Below the pieces are notes generated by a model. It had not been told where the DNA came from. It did no database searches and worked only from the letters and a program-made list of their open reading frames with translations. The translations under genes were made by a program, and so were the position numbers. Below, piece by piece: positions 30,633 to 38,941 of a stretch of DNA of 55,515 nt. Within the stretch, counting starts at the first letter, position 1. Each line of letters starts with the position of its first letter. Source of the DNA: Ruminimicrobiellum sp045223915 (lineage in GTDB: Bacteria > Elusimicrobiota > Endomicrobiia > Endomicrobiales > Endomicrobiaceae); the NCBI GenBank assembly GCA_045223915.1, contig JBGUZU010000022.1:1-55515 (forward strand), written 5' to 3'.

Positions 30633-32993
30633 ATGAGAATATCATATAATTGGCTAAAAGAGTTAGTAGATTTCGATATGGAGCCGCAAGACCTTTGCAA
30701 GATGCTCACATTTTTGGGTGTTGAAACAACGGTTGTAGGCGGCGGAACAAATTGGTCCGGAGTTATTACGGCAAAAGTTTTAGACAGGCAAAAACATCCT
30801 AACTCGGATCACCTTTCAATATGTAAAGTTAACGATGGAAAAAAAGATTATCAAATCGTTTGCGGCGCACCCAACGTTGCAGCGGGTCAAACTGTACCTC
30901 TTGCATTAATCGGTGCGGTTTTGCCGGGAAATTTTACTATAAAGGCATCTAAAATAAGAGGTGTATCTTCCGAAGGTATGATATGTTCTAAAGAAGAGTT
31001 GGGATTGGAAGAAAGTTCCGACGGTATAATGGTGTTGGATGAAAAAACTCCTTTAGGTAAAAAGCTTGAAGATGTTTTGGAAAAACAAGATACAATTTTG
31101 GAAATAGAAATTACTACAAACAGAGGCGATTGTTTAAGTCATTGGGGAGTAGCAAGAGAAATTGCGGCAAAATTACAAAAAATCGTTACATTGCCTCCGC
31201 TTAAAACAGCAAAATATACCGAAAAAAATCTTGTTGAAGTAAAAGACAAAGATTTGTGTACAAGATATATCGGTTGCCATATAACAGGTGTAAAAATTGC
31301 TCCTTCTCCCAAATGGATGAAAGATAAACTTGAAAGTTGCGGAGTAAAATCAATTAACAATGTTGTAGATATTACCAACTATGTTATGTTGGAATTAGGT
31401 CAGCCGTTACATGCTTTTGATGCTACCACTCTTTCAGGCGGAAAAGTTGTAGTAAGAAGAGCAAATGACGGTGAAAAGTTAGCAACACTCGACGGAAAAA
31501 CTCACGAGTTGGATAAAAATAATCTTGTTATAGCAGACGGTTCAAAAGCACTTGCAATAGCGGGTGTTATCGGAGGACAAAGTTCTTCAATAACAGATGC
31601 AACAACCGAAGTGTTTTTGGAAGCGGCAGTATTTAATCCGGGAAGTGTTAGAAAAACAGCAAGGAAATTAAACATTTCCACCGATGCATCTTACAGATAT
31701 GAAAGAGGAACATCTTGGGAAGTTGCAGAAATGGCAAGTTGGAGAGCATTAAATCTTATAACGGAACTTGCCGGCGGAAGACTTGAAACAAGAGAAGATT
31801 ATAACAGTCCCGACAACGAAAAAGTTATAATAAATTTAAGAGTGGAAAGAGTAGAAAAACTTTTAGGATATGCCGTTGATGAAAAGACAATAGCAAACAT
31901 ATTAAGATTTTTAGGTATAGAAATAAGTTCAAAAGTACAGAATGTTATTATAGCAGAAGTTCCTTCTTACAGAAATGACATCAAAGAAGAAGTTGATTTG
32001 ATAGAAGAAATTGCAAGAGTTGACGGTTATGAAAAAATTCCTATGGATATAGATTCCGGTATAAGTTCAACCGAACAAAAAGGATCGGATAAATTAGTAA
32101 AACAAATAACAAATTCTTTGGTTGGTCTCGGGTTCTGCGAAGCTATGAATTACAGTTTTGCCGAAATAAAAGATTTGGATAAATTGCATTTAAAGTATAC
32201 ATACAAAATAGCAAATCCTATATCAAAAGAAAATGAAGTTTTAAGACCTTCTTTGTTAACCGGTCTTATGAAAAATTTCGATTTTAATGTAGGGCAATCA
32301 ACGACGGATATAAAATTGTTTGAAGTAGGAAAAATATTTGATGATAAAGGCGAAAGAAGAGTTTTGGGAATTCTTATGTCAGGCCCTGTATGGCAACCAT
32401 GGTGGAACTGGGAATCATCAAAACAAAATCCTAATTTTGATTTCTATTTTGCAAGCGGTGTCATATCTAACATATTGCCTTCAAAAGAGTTTACAATAGC
32501 CGAAAACAGAACACCTGCAAAATATTATCATCCGGGAAAAACCGCAGCAATAGTTTATCACGGTAAAGTTGTAGGACAGTTCGGCGTTTTAAGACCGGAC
32601 GTTGCAGAAAGCACAAACGATGAAGTTATATATGCTGAAATTGAAATAGAAAATATAGAAAAGAATTATAAGAACAAAATTAATGCTTACGAACATGTAG
32701 CAAAGTTCCCTGCGGTAAAAAGAGATATTTCCGTTGTTGCAGATAAAACAATTAAGTTTGAAAAGATAGAAAAAATTATAAAACACGTAATGAAAGACGG
32801 CGGAATATTAAAAGATTGGTCATTGTTTTCCGTATATGAAAACGAGAAGTTGGGTGCAGGGAAAATAAGTTATTCGTTTAGATTAACTTACAGACACAAC
32901 GATAAGACATTGAACGATACGGAAGTAAATAAAGATATCGCAATTCTTTTGGAAAAGTGGAACAAAGATTTGGGAATATCTTTAAGAAACTAA
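30633..32993 (+). CDS. pheT: Phenylalanyl-tRNA synthetase beta subunit
   Basis: A 786-residue subunit, normal for the family. Order: N-terminal domain with MRISYNWLKELVD; EMAP-like tRNA-binding OB fold (~40-150, with HPNSDHLSICKV and VCGAPNV); B3/B4 editing domain (~210-370); B5 domain (~400-470); catalytic-like core; C-terminal ferredoxin-fold anticodon-binding domain (~695-786, starting HVAKFPAVKRDISVV). The editing domain hydrolyses Tyr-tRNA-Phe. Preceded by pheS, as usual. Confidence 0.97.
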   Translation: MRISYNWLKELVDFDMEPQDLCKMLTFLGVETTVVGGGTNWSGVITAKVLDRQKHPNSDHLSICKVNDGKKDYQIVCGAPNVAAGQTVPLALIGAVLPGNFTIKASKIRGVSSEGMICSKEELGLEESSDGIMVLDEKTPLGKKLEDVLEKQDTILEIEITTNRGDCLSHWGVAREIAAKLQKIVTLPPLKTAKYTEKNLVEVKDKDLCTRYIGCHITGVKIAPSPKWMKDKLESCGVKSINNVVDITNYVMLELGQPLHAFDATTLSGGKVVVRRANDGEKLATLDGKTHELDKNNLVIADGSKALAIAGVIGGQSSSITDATTEVFLEAAVFNPGSVRKTARKLNISTDASYRYERGTSWEVAEMASWRALNLITELAGGRLETREDYNSPDNEKVIINLRVERVEKLLGYAVDEKTIANILRFLGIEISSKVQNVIIAEVPSYRNDIKEEVDLIEEIARVDGYEKIPMDIDSGISSTEQKGSDKLVKQITNSLVGLGFCEAMNYSFAEIKDLDKLHLKYTYKIANPISKENEVLRPSLLTGLMKNFDFNVGQSTTDIKLFEVGKIFDDKGERRVLGILMSGPVWQPWWNWESSKQNPNFDFYFASGVISNILPSKEFTIAENRTPAKYYHPGKTAAIVYHGKVVGQFGVLRPDVAESTNDEVIYAEIEIENIEKNYKNKINAYEHVAKFPAVKRDISVVADKTIKFEKIEKIIKHVMKDGGILKDWSLFSVYENEKLGAGKISYSFRLTYRHNDKTLNDTEVNKDIAILLEKWNKDLGISLRN

Positions 32994-33016
32994 AATTTTT
33001 GTATTTTTATAATCCT

Positions 33017-33051
33017 ATAGTCAGCGAAAGAGTGGACTTTCTGTTGACTAT
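33017..33051. repeat. Inverted repeat overlapping the rplM promoter
   Basis: ATAGTCA at 33017-33023 pairs with TGACTAT at 33045-33051, with an inner GAAAG/CTTTC pair (33026-33030, 33037-33041). The right arm contains the -35 box of the rplM promoter. No T-run follows, so this is not a standard terminator. Confidence 0.6.
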
Positions 33052-33072
33052 GAGCCCAAAATTATATAAAAT
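33044..33072 (+). promoter_or_regulatory. Promoter of rplM-rpsI
   Basis: TTGACT at 33044-33049, a 17-nt spacer and TAAAAT at 33067-33072. It lies between pheT and rplM and predicts a leader of about 30 nt. Confidence 0.75.
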
Positions 33073-33109
33073 ACAAATTTAATATACTAAATAGGTAGGT
33101 TCGACTAAA

Positions 33110-33538
33110 ATGAAGAATGGTAAAACTTATCTTCCAAAAACGGAAGAAATAACAAGAAAATGGCATTTTATAGATGCTGATGGTCAGGTATTGGGAAGAT
33201 TGGCAGTAAGAGTAGCAGCTTTATTAAGAGGAAAAAGAAAAGCAATTTATACATCTCATATAGATTGTGGAGACTTTGTTGTATTAACAAACGTTTCAAA
33301 AATTGTTCTCACGGGAAAGAAACTTGAACAAAAAACAGCTTTTTCGTTCTCAGGTTATCCCGGTGGAGCAAAATTAACTCCTTATTCAAAATTAATGGCA
33401 GAAAATCCTGAAAAGGCAGTAAGAATTGCAGTAAAAGGAATGTTGCCACAAAATAAATTAGCAGATAAACAAATGAAAAGATTGAAACTTTTCAAAGGTG
33501 CAGAACATACTCACCAAGCACAAGCAGTTACAAAATAA
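33110..33538 (+). CDS. rplM: 50S ribosomal protein L13
   Basis: A 142-residue protein with WHFIDADGQVLGRLAVRVA near the start, the DCGDFVVLTN segment and the GMLPQNKLADKQMKRLKLFKGAEHTHQAQ C terminus typical of L13. Weak GGTAGG-type ribosome-binding site. Followed by rpsI with a 16-nt gap. Confidence 0.97.
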   Translation: MKNGKTYLPKTEEITRKWHFIDADGQVLGRLAVRVAALLRGKRKAIYTSHIDCGDFVVLTNVSKIVLTGKKLEQKTAFSFSGYPGGAKLTPYSKLMAENPEKAVRIAVKGMLPQNKLADKQMKRLKLFKGAEHTHQAQAVTK

Positions 33539-33554
33539 GGAGAAATAAAAAAAT

Positions 33555-33947
33555 ATGAATACAGGTTATTTAAAAGCAGGAAGAAGAAAAAATGCAGTTG
33601 CAAGAGTAAGAATGTCTGAAGGTACAGGCAAAATTGTTATAAACGATAAAACCGTTGAAGAATATTTTAAAGGTTTACAAAGAAACACAAAAATTGCTTT
33701 GAAACCTATCGAAGTATGGTCCGGTTCAAAGAAATATGATATCTATGTAAATGTTAACGGCGGCGGAGTTTCCGGTCAGGCAGGAGCAGTCAGCCATGCA
33801 TTGGCAAGAGCAATCTTAACAATAGATGAATCCATGAAAGATACATTGAGAAAAGAAGGTCTTTTAACAAGAGATCCGAGAATGGTAGAAAGAAAGAAAC
33901 CGGGAAGACCAAAAGCAAGAAAGAGATTCCAATTCTCAAAGAGATAA
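33555..33947 (+). CDS. rpsI: 30S ribosomal protein S9
   Basis: A 130-residue protein starting with GRRKNAVARVR and ending KKRFQFSKR, the conserved basic tail that reaches the P-site tRNA anticodon loop. Motifs GGGVSGQAGAVSHALARAL-like and RDPRMVERKKPGRPKARKR are visible. AAGGAGA box upstream. It ends the rplM-rpsI operon at the terminator 33965-33998. Confidence 0.97.
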   Translation: MNTGYLKAGRRKNAVARVRMSEGTGKIVINDKTVEEYFKGLQRNTKIALKPIEVWSGSKKYDIYVNVNGGGVSGQAGAVSHALARAILTIDESMKDTLRKEGLLTRDPRMVERKKPGRPKARKRFQFSKR

Positions 33948-33964
33948 TACTTATTATAATACAC

Positions 33965-33998
33965 AAAAAGGAAGTAGAAAAAATCTCCTTCCTTTTTT
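33965..33998 (+). terminator. Terminator of rplM-rpsI
   Basis: AAAAAGGAAG at 33965-33974 pairs with CTTCCTTTTT from 33988, followed by a T-run to 33998. Confidence 0.85.
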
Positions 33999-34015
33999 TT
34001 GTTCCCGTAAAAATA

Positions 34016-34049
34016 AAAAAAGCAGGAAGAAAAATCTTCCTGCTTTTTT
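34016..34049. terminator. Terminator of gdhA (bidirectional)
   Basis: A perfect 15-bp stem (AAAAAGCAGGAAGA core) around AAAA, with A-run and T-run flanks, lies just after the gdhA stop on the minus strand and can also back up the rpsI terminator. Confidence 0.88.
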
Positions 34050-34065
34050 ATTATACAAATACTTA

Positions 34066-35403
34066 TTAGATTAATCCGTGAGCCAACATTGCTGTTGCAA
34101 CTTTCTTGAAACCTGCAATATTTGCACCGTTAACCATGTTGCCAGGTGTTCCGTATTCTTCTGCAGCTTCTTTAGCATTTTTGTGAATGTTGATCATAAT
34201 TTGATGTAATTTGTTATCAACTTCTTCAAATGTCCAAGAAAGTCTTTGAGAATTTTGTGCCATTTCAAGACCTGATGTTGCAACTCCGCCTGCGTTGGAT
34301 GCTTTACCGGGAGCATAAGCAATTTTTGCATTTATGAATGCTTCTACTGCATCCGGCGTTGAAGGCATATTAGCACCTTCTACAACTGCAATTACACCGT
34401 TTTTCAAAAGTGTCTTTGCTGCTTCACCGTCAAGTTCGTTTTGTGTTGCGCATGGTAATGCGATATCGCATTTTATTGTCCAAATACCTTTGCAACCTTC
34501 CGTATAAACTGCACCCTTCTTCAAGTTTGCATATTCTTTTATTCTCTTTCTTTCAACTTCTTTCAATTGTTTTACTATAGATAAATCGATTCCGTCTTTA
34601 TCATATATATATCCGTTGGAATCTGACATTGCAACAACTTTTGCTCCCAAACTTTGAGCTTTTTCTACTGCATATATTGCAACATTTCCCGAACCGGAAA
34701 CTACAACTGTTTTTCCGTCAAAAGAAGTTCCTCTGTCTTTCAACATTTCGTTACAGAAATAAACAACTCCGTAACCTGTTGCTTGTGTTCTTGCAAGTGA
34801 ACCGCCGTAGGTAAGACCTTTACCTGTTAAAACTCCGTGGAACACATTTCTTATTCTTTTATATTGACCGAACATATAACCGATTTCTCTTGCACCTGTT
34901 CCGATATCTCCTGCAGGAACATCTGTATCTGCATCGATATATTTGCAAAGTTCTGTCATAAAGCTTTGGCAGAATCTCATAACTTCGTTATCTGATTTAC
35001 CTTTAGGATCGAAATCCGAACCGCCTTTTCCGCCGCCCATCATCAAACCTGTTAATGAGTTTTTGAAAATTTGTTCGAATCCCAAAAATTTAATTGTACT
35101 TAAATTTACCGAAGGGTGAAGTCTTAATCCGCCTTTGTAAGGCCCGAGAGCTGAATTGAATTGTACTCTGAAACCTCTGTTTACATGGAAAGCACCTTTA
35201 TCATCCTGCCAAGGAACTCTGAAAATTATTTGTCTTTCAGGTTCACAAATTCTTTCAAGAATACTTGCATCTTGATATTCTTTGTGTCTTTCAATTACCG
35301 GGCTGATTGATTCCAAAACTTCTTTTACTGCTTGTAAGAACAAAGCTTCGCCCTGATTTCTTTGTTCTACTTCTTTTAACACTTTTTCTACGTAAGCGTT
35401 CAT
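34066..35403 (-). CDS. gdhA: NADP-type glutamate dehydrogenase
   Basis: A 445-residue hexameric enzyme that makes glutamate from 2-oxoglutarate, ammonium and NADPH, or runs in reverse. Start chosen at MNAYVEK because AAGGAGCC lies 7 nt upstream; an ORF extension of 13 codons upstream lacks such a site. Visible: substrate-binding GPYKGGLRLHPSVN, GLMMGGGKGGSDFDPKGKS, PAGDIGTGAREIGYMFGQY, and a Rossmann GSGNVAIYA. Length and sequence match the E. coli GdhA class (subtype I). Leader DNA contains a large inverted repeat at 35448-35504. Confidence 0.96.
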   Translation of the reverse strand: MNAYVEKVLKEVEQRNQGEALFLQAVKEVLESISPVIERHKEYQDASILERICEPERQIIFRVPWQDDKGAFHVNRGFRVQFNSALGPYKGGLRLHPSVNLSTIKFLGFEQIFKNSLTGLMMGGGKGGSDFDPKGKSDNEVMRFCQSFMTELCKYIDADTDVPAGDIGTGAREIGYMFGQYKRIRNVFHGVLTGKGLTYGGSLARTQATGYGVVYFCNEMLKDRGTSFDGKTVVVSGSGNVAIYAVEKAQSLGAKVVAMSDSNGYIYDKDGIDLSIVKQLKEVERKRIKEYANLKKGAVYTEGCKGIWTIKCDIALPCATQNELDGEAAKTLLKNGVIAVVEGANMPSTPDAVEAFINAKIAYAPGKASNAGGVATSGLEMAQNSQRLSWTFEEVDNKLHQIMINIHKNAKEAAEEYGTPGNMVNGANIAGFKKVATAMLAHGLI

Positions 35404-35447
35404 CTTTTTTGGCTCCTTATATAAATTTGTTTTTTTACACAAAAAAA

Positions 35448-35504
35448 TGAATAATTCATCCCGTGCTGCTTTGTGAAAGCATCCTTGCTTTCGTGAATTA
35501 TTCA
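35448..35504. repeat. Nested inverted repeat in the gdhA upstream region
   Basis: Outer arms TGAATAATTCA (35448-35458) and TGAATTATTCA (35494-35504) are perfect complements. An inner hairpin GAAAGCA-TCCT-TGCTTTC lies at 35475-35492. Between the arms is TCATCCCGTGCT, like the short REP-type hairpin at 38892. It lies 45 nt before the gdhA start, so it is either in the transcribed leader or at the promoter. Confidence 0.75.
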
Positions 35505-35592
35505 GTTTTCTATTAAAATCATATATAGTTGTGTTGGGAAGTATTTTACATTTTTATTTTTTTGTTTGTCAATATTTTTTTTATATAAAGTA

Positions 35593-35621
35593 TTGACAAA
35601 AGTAAAAACTTGTTATATAAT
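35593..35621 (+). promoter_or_regulatory. Promoter of groES-groEL
   Basis: TTGACA at 35593-35598, 17-nt spacer, TATAAT at 35616-35621: a perfect consensus promoter, as expected for a heavily used housekeeping/heat-shock operon under a repressor. Confidence 0.92.
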
Positions 35622-35647
35622 TAGCAACTGTTTAGTAAGAGTGCTAA
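35621..35647. promoter_or_regulatory. CIRCE-like HrcA operator
   Basis: TTAGCAACT-N9-GAGTGCTAA. The right arm is a perfect CIRCE half-site and the spacing of 9 is exact. The left arm matches 6 of 9 positions (TTAGCA then ACT in place of CTC). It overlaps the -10 box and predicted start, so HrcA binding would block transcription. Confidence 0.85.
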
Positions 35648-35702
35648 AAATAAATTTTAATAAAAGACTCAAAAAATACAGATAAATTAGGAGGAGAACA
35701 AG

Positions 35703-35990
35703 ATGAAAATCAGACCATTAGGTGACAGAATTTTGGTTAAAGCCGAAGAACCAAAAGAAAAGAAAATCGGCGGAATAATTATTCCCGACACCGCAAAAGA
35801 AAAACCGCAGGAAGGAACAGTTATAGCAGCAGGTAACGGCAGAATGGGTAAAGATGGTAAGGTTATACCTATGGATGTTAAAGTCGGAGATAAAGTTTTG
35901 TACGGTAAATATTCCGGGACGGAAGTTAAAATAGATAACGTTGCATATTTAATAATGTCACAAGATGATGTTTTAGGAATTTTGGAGTAG
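35703..35990 (+). CDS. groES: Co-chaperonin GroES
   Basis: A 95-residue lid protein of the chaperonin. MKIRPLGDRILVK start, mobile loop around EEPKEKKIGGIIIPDTAKEKPQEG (residues ~15-38) and the roof/base strands with VGDKVLYGKYSGTEV. AGGAGGAG box upstream. First gene of the groESL operon, under the CIRCE-like operator. Confidence 0.98.
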   Translation: MKIRPLGDRILVKAEEPKEKKIGGIIIPDTAKEKPQEGTVIAAGNGRMGKDGKVIPMDVKVGDKVLYGKYSGTEVKIDNVAYLIMSQDDVLGILE

Positions 35991-36040
35991 TAATAAGTAG
36001 TAATAATTAGTAAGCAGGAAACGAAAAAGGAGAAAAAAAT

Positions 36041-37672
36041 ATGGCTAAACAATTAAAGTATACGGATGATGCAAGAAAAGCTATGAGAGACGGTGTAGAT
36101 AAACTTGCAAATGCAGTAAAAGTAACATTAGGACCTAAAGGAAGATATGTAGTATTAGATAAAAAGTTCGGTTCACCTACAGTAACAAACGATGGTGTAA
36201 CCATTGCAAAAGAAATTGAACTTGAAGATCCTTTTGAAAATATGGGTGCACAACTTGTTAAAGAAGTTGCTTCCAAAACCAACGATATAGCAGGTGACGG
36301 AACAACAACCGCAACAGTTTTGGCACAAACAATGATAGGTGAAGGTTTAAGAAATATAACTTCAGGTGCAAATGCAAATCATATAAAGAAAGGTATCGAT
36401 AAAGCAGTTGCAGCAGTTATAGAAGAAATTAAAAAAATAGCAAAAAAAGTTTCCAGCAAAGAAGAAATTGCTCAAATAGCATCAATTTCGGCAAGTGATA
36501 AAGAAATCGGTGATTTGATTGCAAATGCAATGGATAAAGTTGGTAAAGACGGAGTTATTACCGTTGAAGAAGGTAAATCCGCAGATACAACATTGGATGT
36601 TGTTGAAGGTATGCAGTTTGACAGAGGATATTGCTCACCTTACTTTGTAACAGATGCTGAAAGAATGGAAGGTGTTTTGGAAGATCCTTACATAATAATT
36701 ACGGATAAAAAGATTTCTTCCATGCAGGAAATTCTTCCTTTGCTCGAAAAAGTTGTTCAAACAGGTAAAGGATTTATCATTATAGCGGAAGATATCGAAG
36801 GTGAAGCATTGGCAACATTAGTTGTTAACAAAATCAGAGGAACATTAAAAGTTATCGCCGTTAAAGCTCCGGGATTCGGTGACAGAAGAAAAGAAATGTT
36901 GCAGGATATCGCAATTCTTACGGGCGGAACGGTAATTTCAGAAGAAACAGGTTTAAAACTTGACGCGGCAACAATAGAAATGTTAGGTCAGGCAAAAAGA
37001 GTTGTTGTAGATAAAGAAAACACAACAATCGTTTCAGGTTTGGGCGACAAGAAAGAAATCGAACAAAGAATTGCTCAAATCAGAAAACAAATCGAAGAAA
37101 CAAAATCGGATTACGATAAAGAAAAATTGCAGGAAAGATTGGCAAAGTTGGTAGGCGGAGTTGCAGTTATCAATGTTGGTGCGGCAACAGAAGCTGAAAT
37201 GAAAGCCAAGAAATTTAAAGTAGAAGATGCAATGAATGCAACAAGAGCAGGTGTTGAAGAAGGTATTGTTGCAGGCGGTGGAGTTGCATTACTTAAAGCA
37301 CAATCCGTACTTGACGGTATAAAAGGTGCAGACAGTGACGAACAAACAGGTATCAATATAGTTAAGAAATCTTTGGAAGGTCCTATTAGACAAATAATCG
37401 AAAATGCAGGTATTGAAGCTTCGGTTATAGTTGATAAGATTAAAAACAAAAAGGATGCTTCTTACGGATACAATGCAGACAGCGACGAATTTGTTGATAT
37501 GATAAAAGCAGGTATCGTTGATCCTGCAAAAGTTACAAGAACGGCATTGCAAAATGCAGCTTCAATTGCGGGACTTGTTCTTACAACGGAAGCACTTGTA
37601 ACGGATATTCCTGAAAAGAAAGACGGTCCGGCAATGCCTCCGATGGGTGGGGGAATGCCTCCGATGTATTAA
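36041..37672 (+). CDS. groEL: Chaperonin GroEL
   Basis: A 543-residue ATP-driven folding chaperonin forming two seven-fold rings. ATP-binding GDGTTTATVLA at ~86-96, apical domain (~190-375) and a GGM-rich C-terminal tail ending MGGGMPPMY. AAAGGAG box before the ATG. The 50-nt gap from groES holds TAGTAATAA-type low-complexity repeats. The gene is followed by an inverted-repeat element that could also act as the terminator. Confidence 0.98.
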   Translation: MAKQLKYTDDARKAMRDGVDKLANAVKVTLGPKGRYVVLDKKFGSPTVTNDGVTIAKEIELEDPFENMGAQLVKEVASKTNDIAGDGTTTATVLAQTMIGEGLRNITSGANANHIKKGIDKAVAAVIEEIKKIAKKVSSKEEIAQIASISASDKEIGDLIANAMDKVGKDGVITVEEGKSADTTLDVVEGMQFDRGYCSPYFVTDAERMEGVLEDPYIIITDKKISSMQEILPLLEKVVQTGKGFIIIAEDIEGEALATLVVNKIRGTLKVIAVKAPGFGDRRKEMLQDIAILTGGTVISEETGLKLDAATIEMLGQAKRVVVDKENTTIVSGLGDKKEIEQRIAQIRKQIEETKSDYDKEKLQERLAKLVGGVAVINVGAATEAEMKAKKFKVEDAMNATRAGVEEGIVAGGGVALLKAQSVLDGIKGADSDEQTGINIVKKSLEGPIRQIIENAGIEASVIVDKIKNKKDASYGYNADSDEFVDMIKAGIVDPAKVTRTALQNAASIAGLVLTTEALVTDIPEKKDGPAMPPMGGGMPPMY

Positions 37673-37696
37673 TTCTTAACGAGGCTACATCGTTAT

Positions 37697-37819
37697 AAAA
37701 AACTGAAAAGTTTTTAGTTGTAATTTTGAAATTCCGAGCCTTATGTACCGTTTCACTTGTGTACACTACGGCTCGGAATTTCTTCATTTCACTGACAAAA
37801 CTTTCAGTTTTTTTTTGCT
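37697..37819 (+). repeat. Structured element A, copy 1 (3' of groEL)
   Basis: Outer stem ACTGAAAAGTTTT (37702-37714) with AAAACTTTCAGT (37797-37808); inner perfect 13-bp stem GAAATTCCGAGCC (37728-37740) with GGCTCGGAATTTC (37770-37782); apical sequence TTATGTACCGTTTCACTT with a small TGTAC/GTACA pair; T-run to 37816. A second copy with the same plan lies at 39560-39679. It may double as the groESL terminator. Confidence 0.85.
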
Positions 37820-37897
37820 ATCCTTACATTTTTATGTTAATGCTTTTTTACAATTTTTGTTATGAAATATGTGTAACAAATTTTTTACCTATAAAAA

Positions 37898-37943
37898 GAA
37901 AACGGCAGAGAGAAGTTTTAGTCTCTGCTGTTTTCTTTTTTTT
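37898..37943 (+). terminator. Intrinsic terminator-like hairpin between groEL and the first OMP gene
   Basis: GAAAACGGCAGAGA at 37898-37911 pairs with TCTCTGCTGTTTTC at 37922-37935 (14 bp, one G-T), followed by eight T. There is no recognisable gene directly upstream other than groEL. Confidence 0.85.
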
Positions 37944-37945
37944 GC

Positions 37946-38159
37946 CTTTTAAAATTTCTCATTTACAAGCAAAAAAGCCATTCGTTTGAAAAATTTAAAG
38001 CCGTGCTCCAACTTGAAAAATCCTAACGATCTAATGAAACGGATTTTTCTTCAAACATGTTCGCACTAAAAAGCTTTTTTTGATTTATAGCTTTTTGCTC
38101 TAAATTTTTCTGCACTCATAGACGGCTTTAATCATGCTTGTAAACGAAAATTTTAAAAG
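37946..38159. repeat. ~214-nt branched inverted-repeat element C
   Basis: Terminal arms CTTTTAAAATTT...TTTACAAGCA (37946-37971) and TGCTTGTAAA...AAATTTTAAAAG (38135-38159) pair over 22 bp around a small internal loop. Inside, TTAAAGCCGT (37995-38004) pairs with ACGGCTTTAA (38122-38131), GAAAAATCC (38015-38023) with GGATTTTTC (38041-38049), and AAAAGCT with AGCTTTT (38070-38096). No gene is seen in it. It may be a structured RNA or a small non-autonomous mobile element; I do not recognise a family. Confidence 0.7.
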
Positions 38160-38173
38160 TAGTTGTTGTCGTC

Positions 38174-38202
38174 TTGAAAAAATTCATTAAAATTTTTATA
38201 AT
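38174..38202 (+). promoter_or_regulatory. Promoter of OMP gene 1
   Basis: TTGAAA at 38174-38179, 17-nt spacer, TATAAT at 38197-38202. The sequence from here to the ATG is closely similar to that upstream of OMP gene 3. Confidence 0.85.
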
Positions 38203-38256
38203 AACAACAAGTTATGAGTAATAAAATGTAGTAAAATTTATAAAAGGAGACAGTAA

Positions 38257-38862
38257 ATGAAAAAATTGTTAGCGGTAGTATTGTTGGCAGTGGCAATGGT
38301 AGCACCGACATTTGCAGCAAAAGGAGACATGTTTATCAACGGAAAGTTGGGGTTGGGTGTAAGCAACAGTTTAAAAATGTCTGGTGCGGGTGAAATGCCT
38401 GACGATCTTCTTATGGGTATTAAAGCAAAAAATCCTATTTCTTTAGGTGCGGAATTTTTTTATGGTACATCTGATATGTTTTCTGTAGGTTTAGGTGTAA
38501 ACTATACTTTTAATAGTGAAACAAATGTGGGTGGTCCAAAAGTAAAAATAGGAACAACAAATATTTATGTAGCCGTAAAACCTGAAGCAAAAATAGATTC
38601 TGATATTGTTTCAAGTATATATGTAATAGGTCAAATAGGTTTGGCAATGAACAGATGTGATATTGATGGTGCCGAAATAGATATGCCTTCAATAGACAGC
38701 GGATTATATTTAGGTGCAGGTCTTGGTACAACAATAAAAGATTGTGTTATTGTTGAACTTATATTTTCATCATCTAACGGTTCTGCATCACAACGTGGAG
38801 AAACTGCGGATGTTCAATATACCGCAACAACAATTAATGTAGGTTACAAATTCGCATTGTAA
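38257..38862 (+). CDS. Small outer-membrane beta-barrel protein, paralog 1
   Basis: A 201-residue protein. Signal peptide MKKLLAVVLLAVAMVAPTFA (20 residues), then alternating amphipathic strands with Gly/aromatic pattern (INGKLGLGV, LGAEFFYG, VGLGVNYTF, LYLGAGLGTTI) and a last strand ending in an aromatic/hydrophobic residue (NVGYKFAL), the usual barrel signature for BamA recognition. Probably eight strands, OmpA/OmpW-like in size. One of three tandem paralogs; the nearest is paralog 2, sharing YINGKLGLG-type, KPEAKIDSD and GQIGL stretches. GGAGA box. Function unknown beyond outer-membrane location. Confidence 0.85.
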   Translation: MKKLLAVVLLAVAMVAPTFAAKGDMFINGKLGLGVSNSLKMSGAGEMPDDLLMGIKAKNPISLGAEFFYGTSDMFSVGLGVNYTFNSETNVGGPKVKIGTTNIYVAVKPEAKIDSDIVSSIYVIGQIGLAMNRCDIDGAEIDMPSIDSGLYLGAGLGTTIKDCVIVELIFSSSNGSASQRGETADVQYTATTINVGYKFAL

Positions 38863-38891
38863 TTCAGTTGTTAAACCGCGGTAGCGGTGTC

Positions 38892-38912
38892 ATCCCGTAC
38901 TTGATACGGGAT
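38892..38912. repeat. Short REP-type hairpin between OMP genes 1 and 2
   Basis: ATCCCGTA at 38892-38899 and TACGGGAT at 38905-38912 form a perfect 8-bp stem with loop CTTGA, flanked by GTC and CT. This type of TCATCCCG...CGGGATCT palindrome is a widespread intergenic repeat class in bacteria. It lies inside the predicted OMP1-OMP2 transcript. Confidence 0.75.
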
Positions 38913-38941
38913 CTATAAAAAAATATAAGGAGAAAAAAATA

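Noticed and set aside
37726..37989. Plus-strand 87-residue ORF after groEL
   Set aside because: It runs through structured element A, a terminator hairpin and one arm of element C; no ribosome-binding site.
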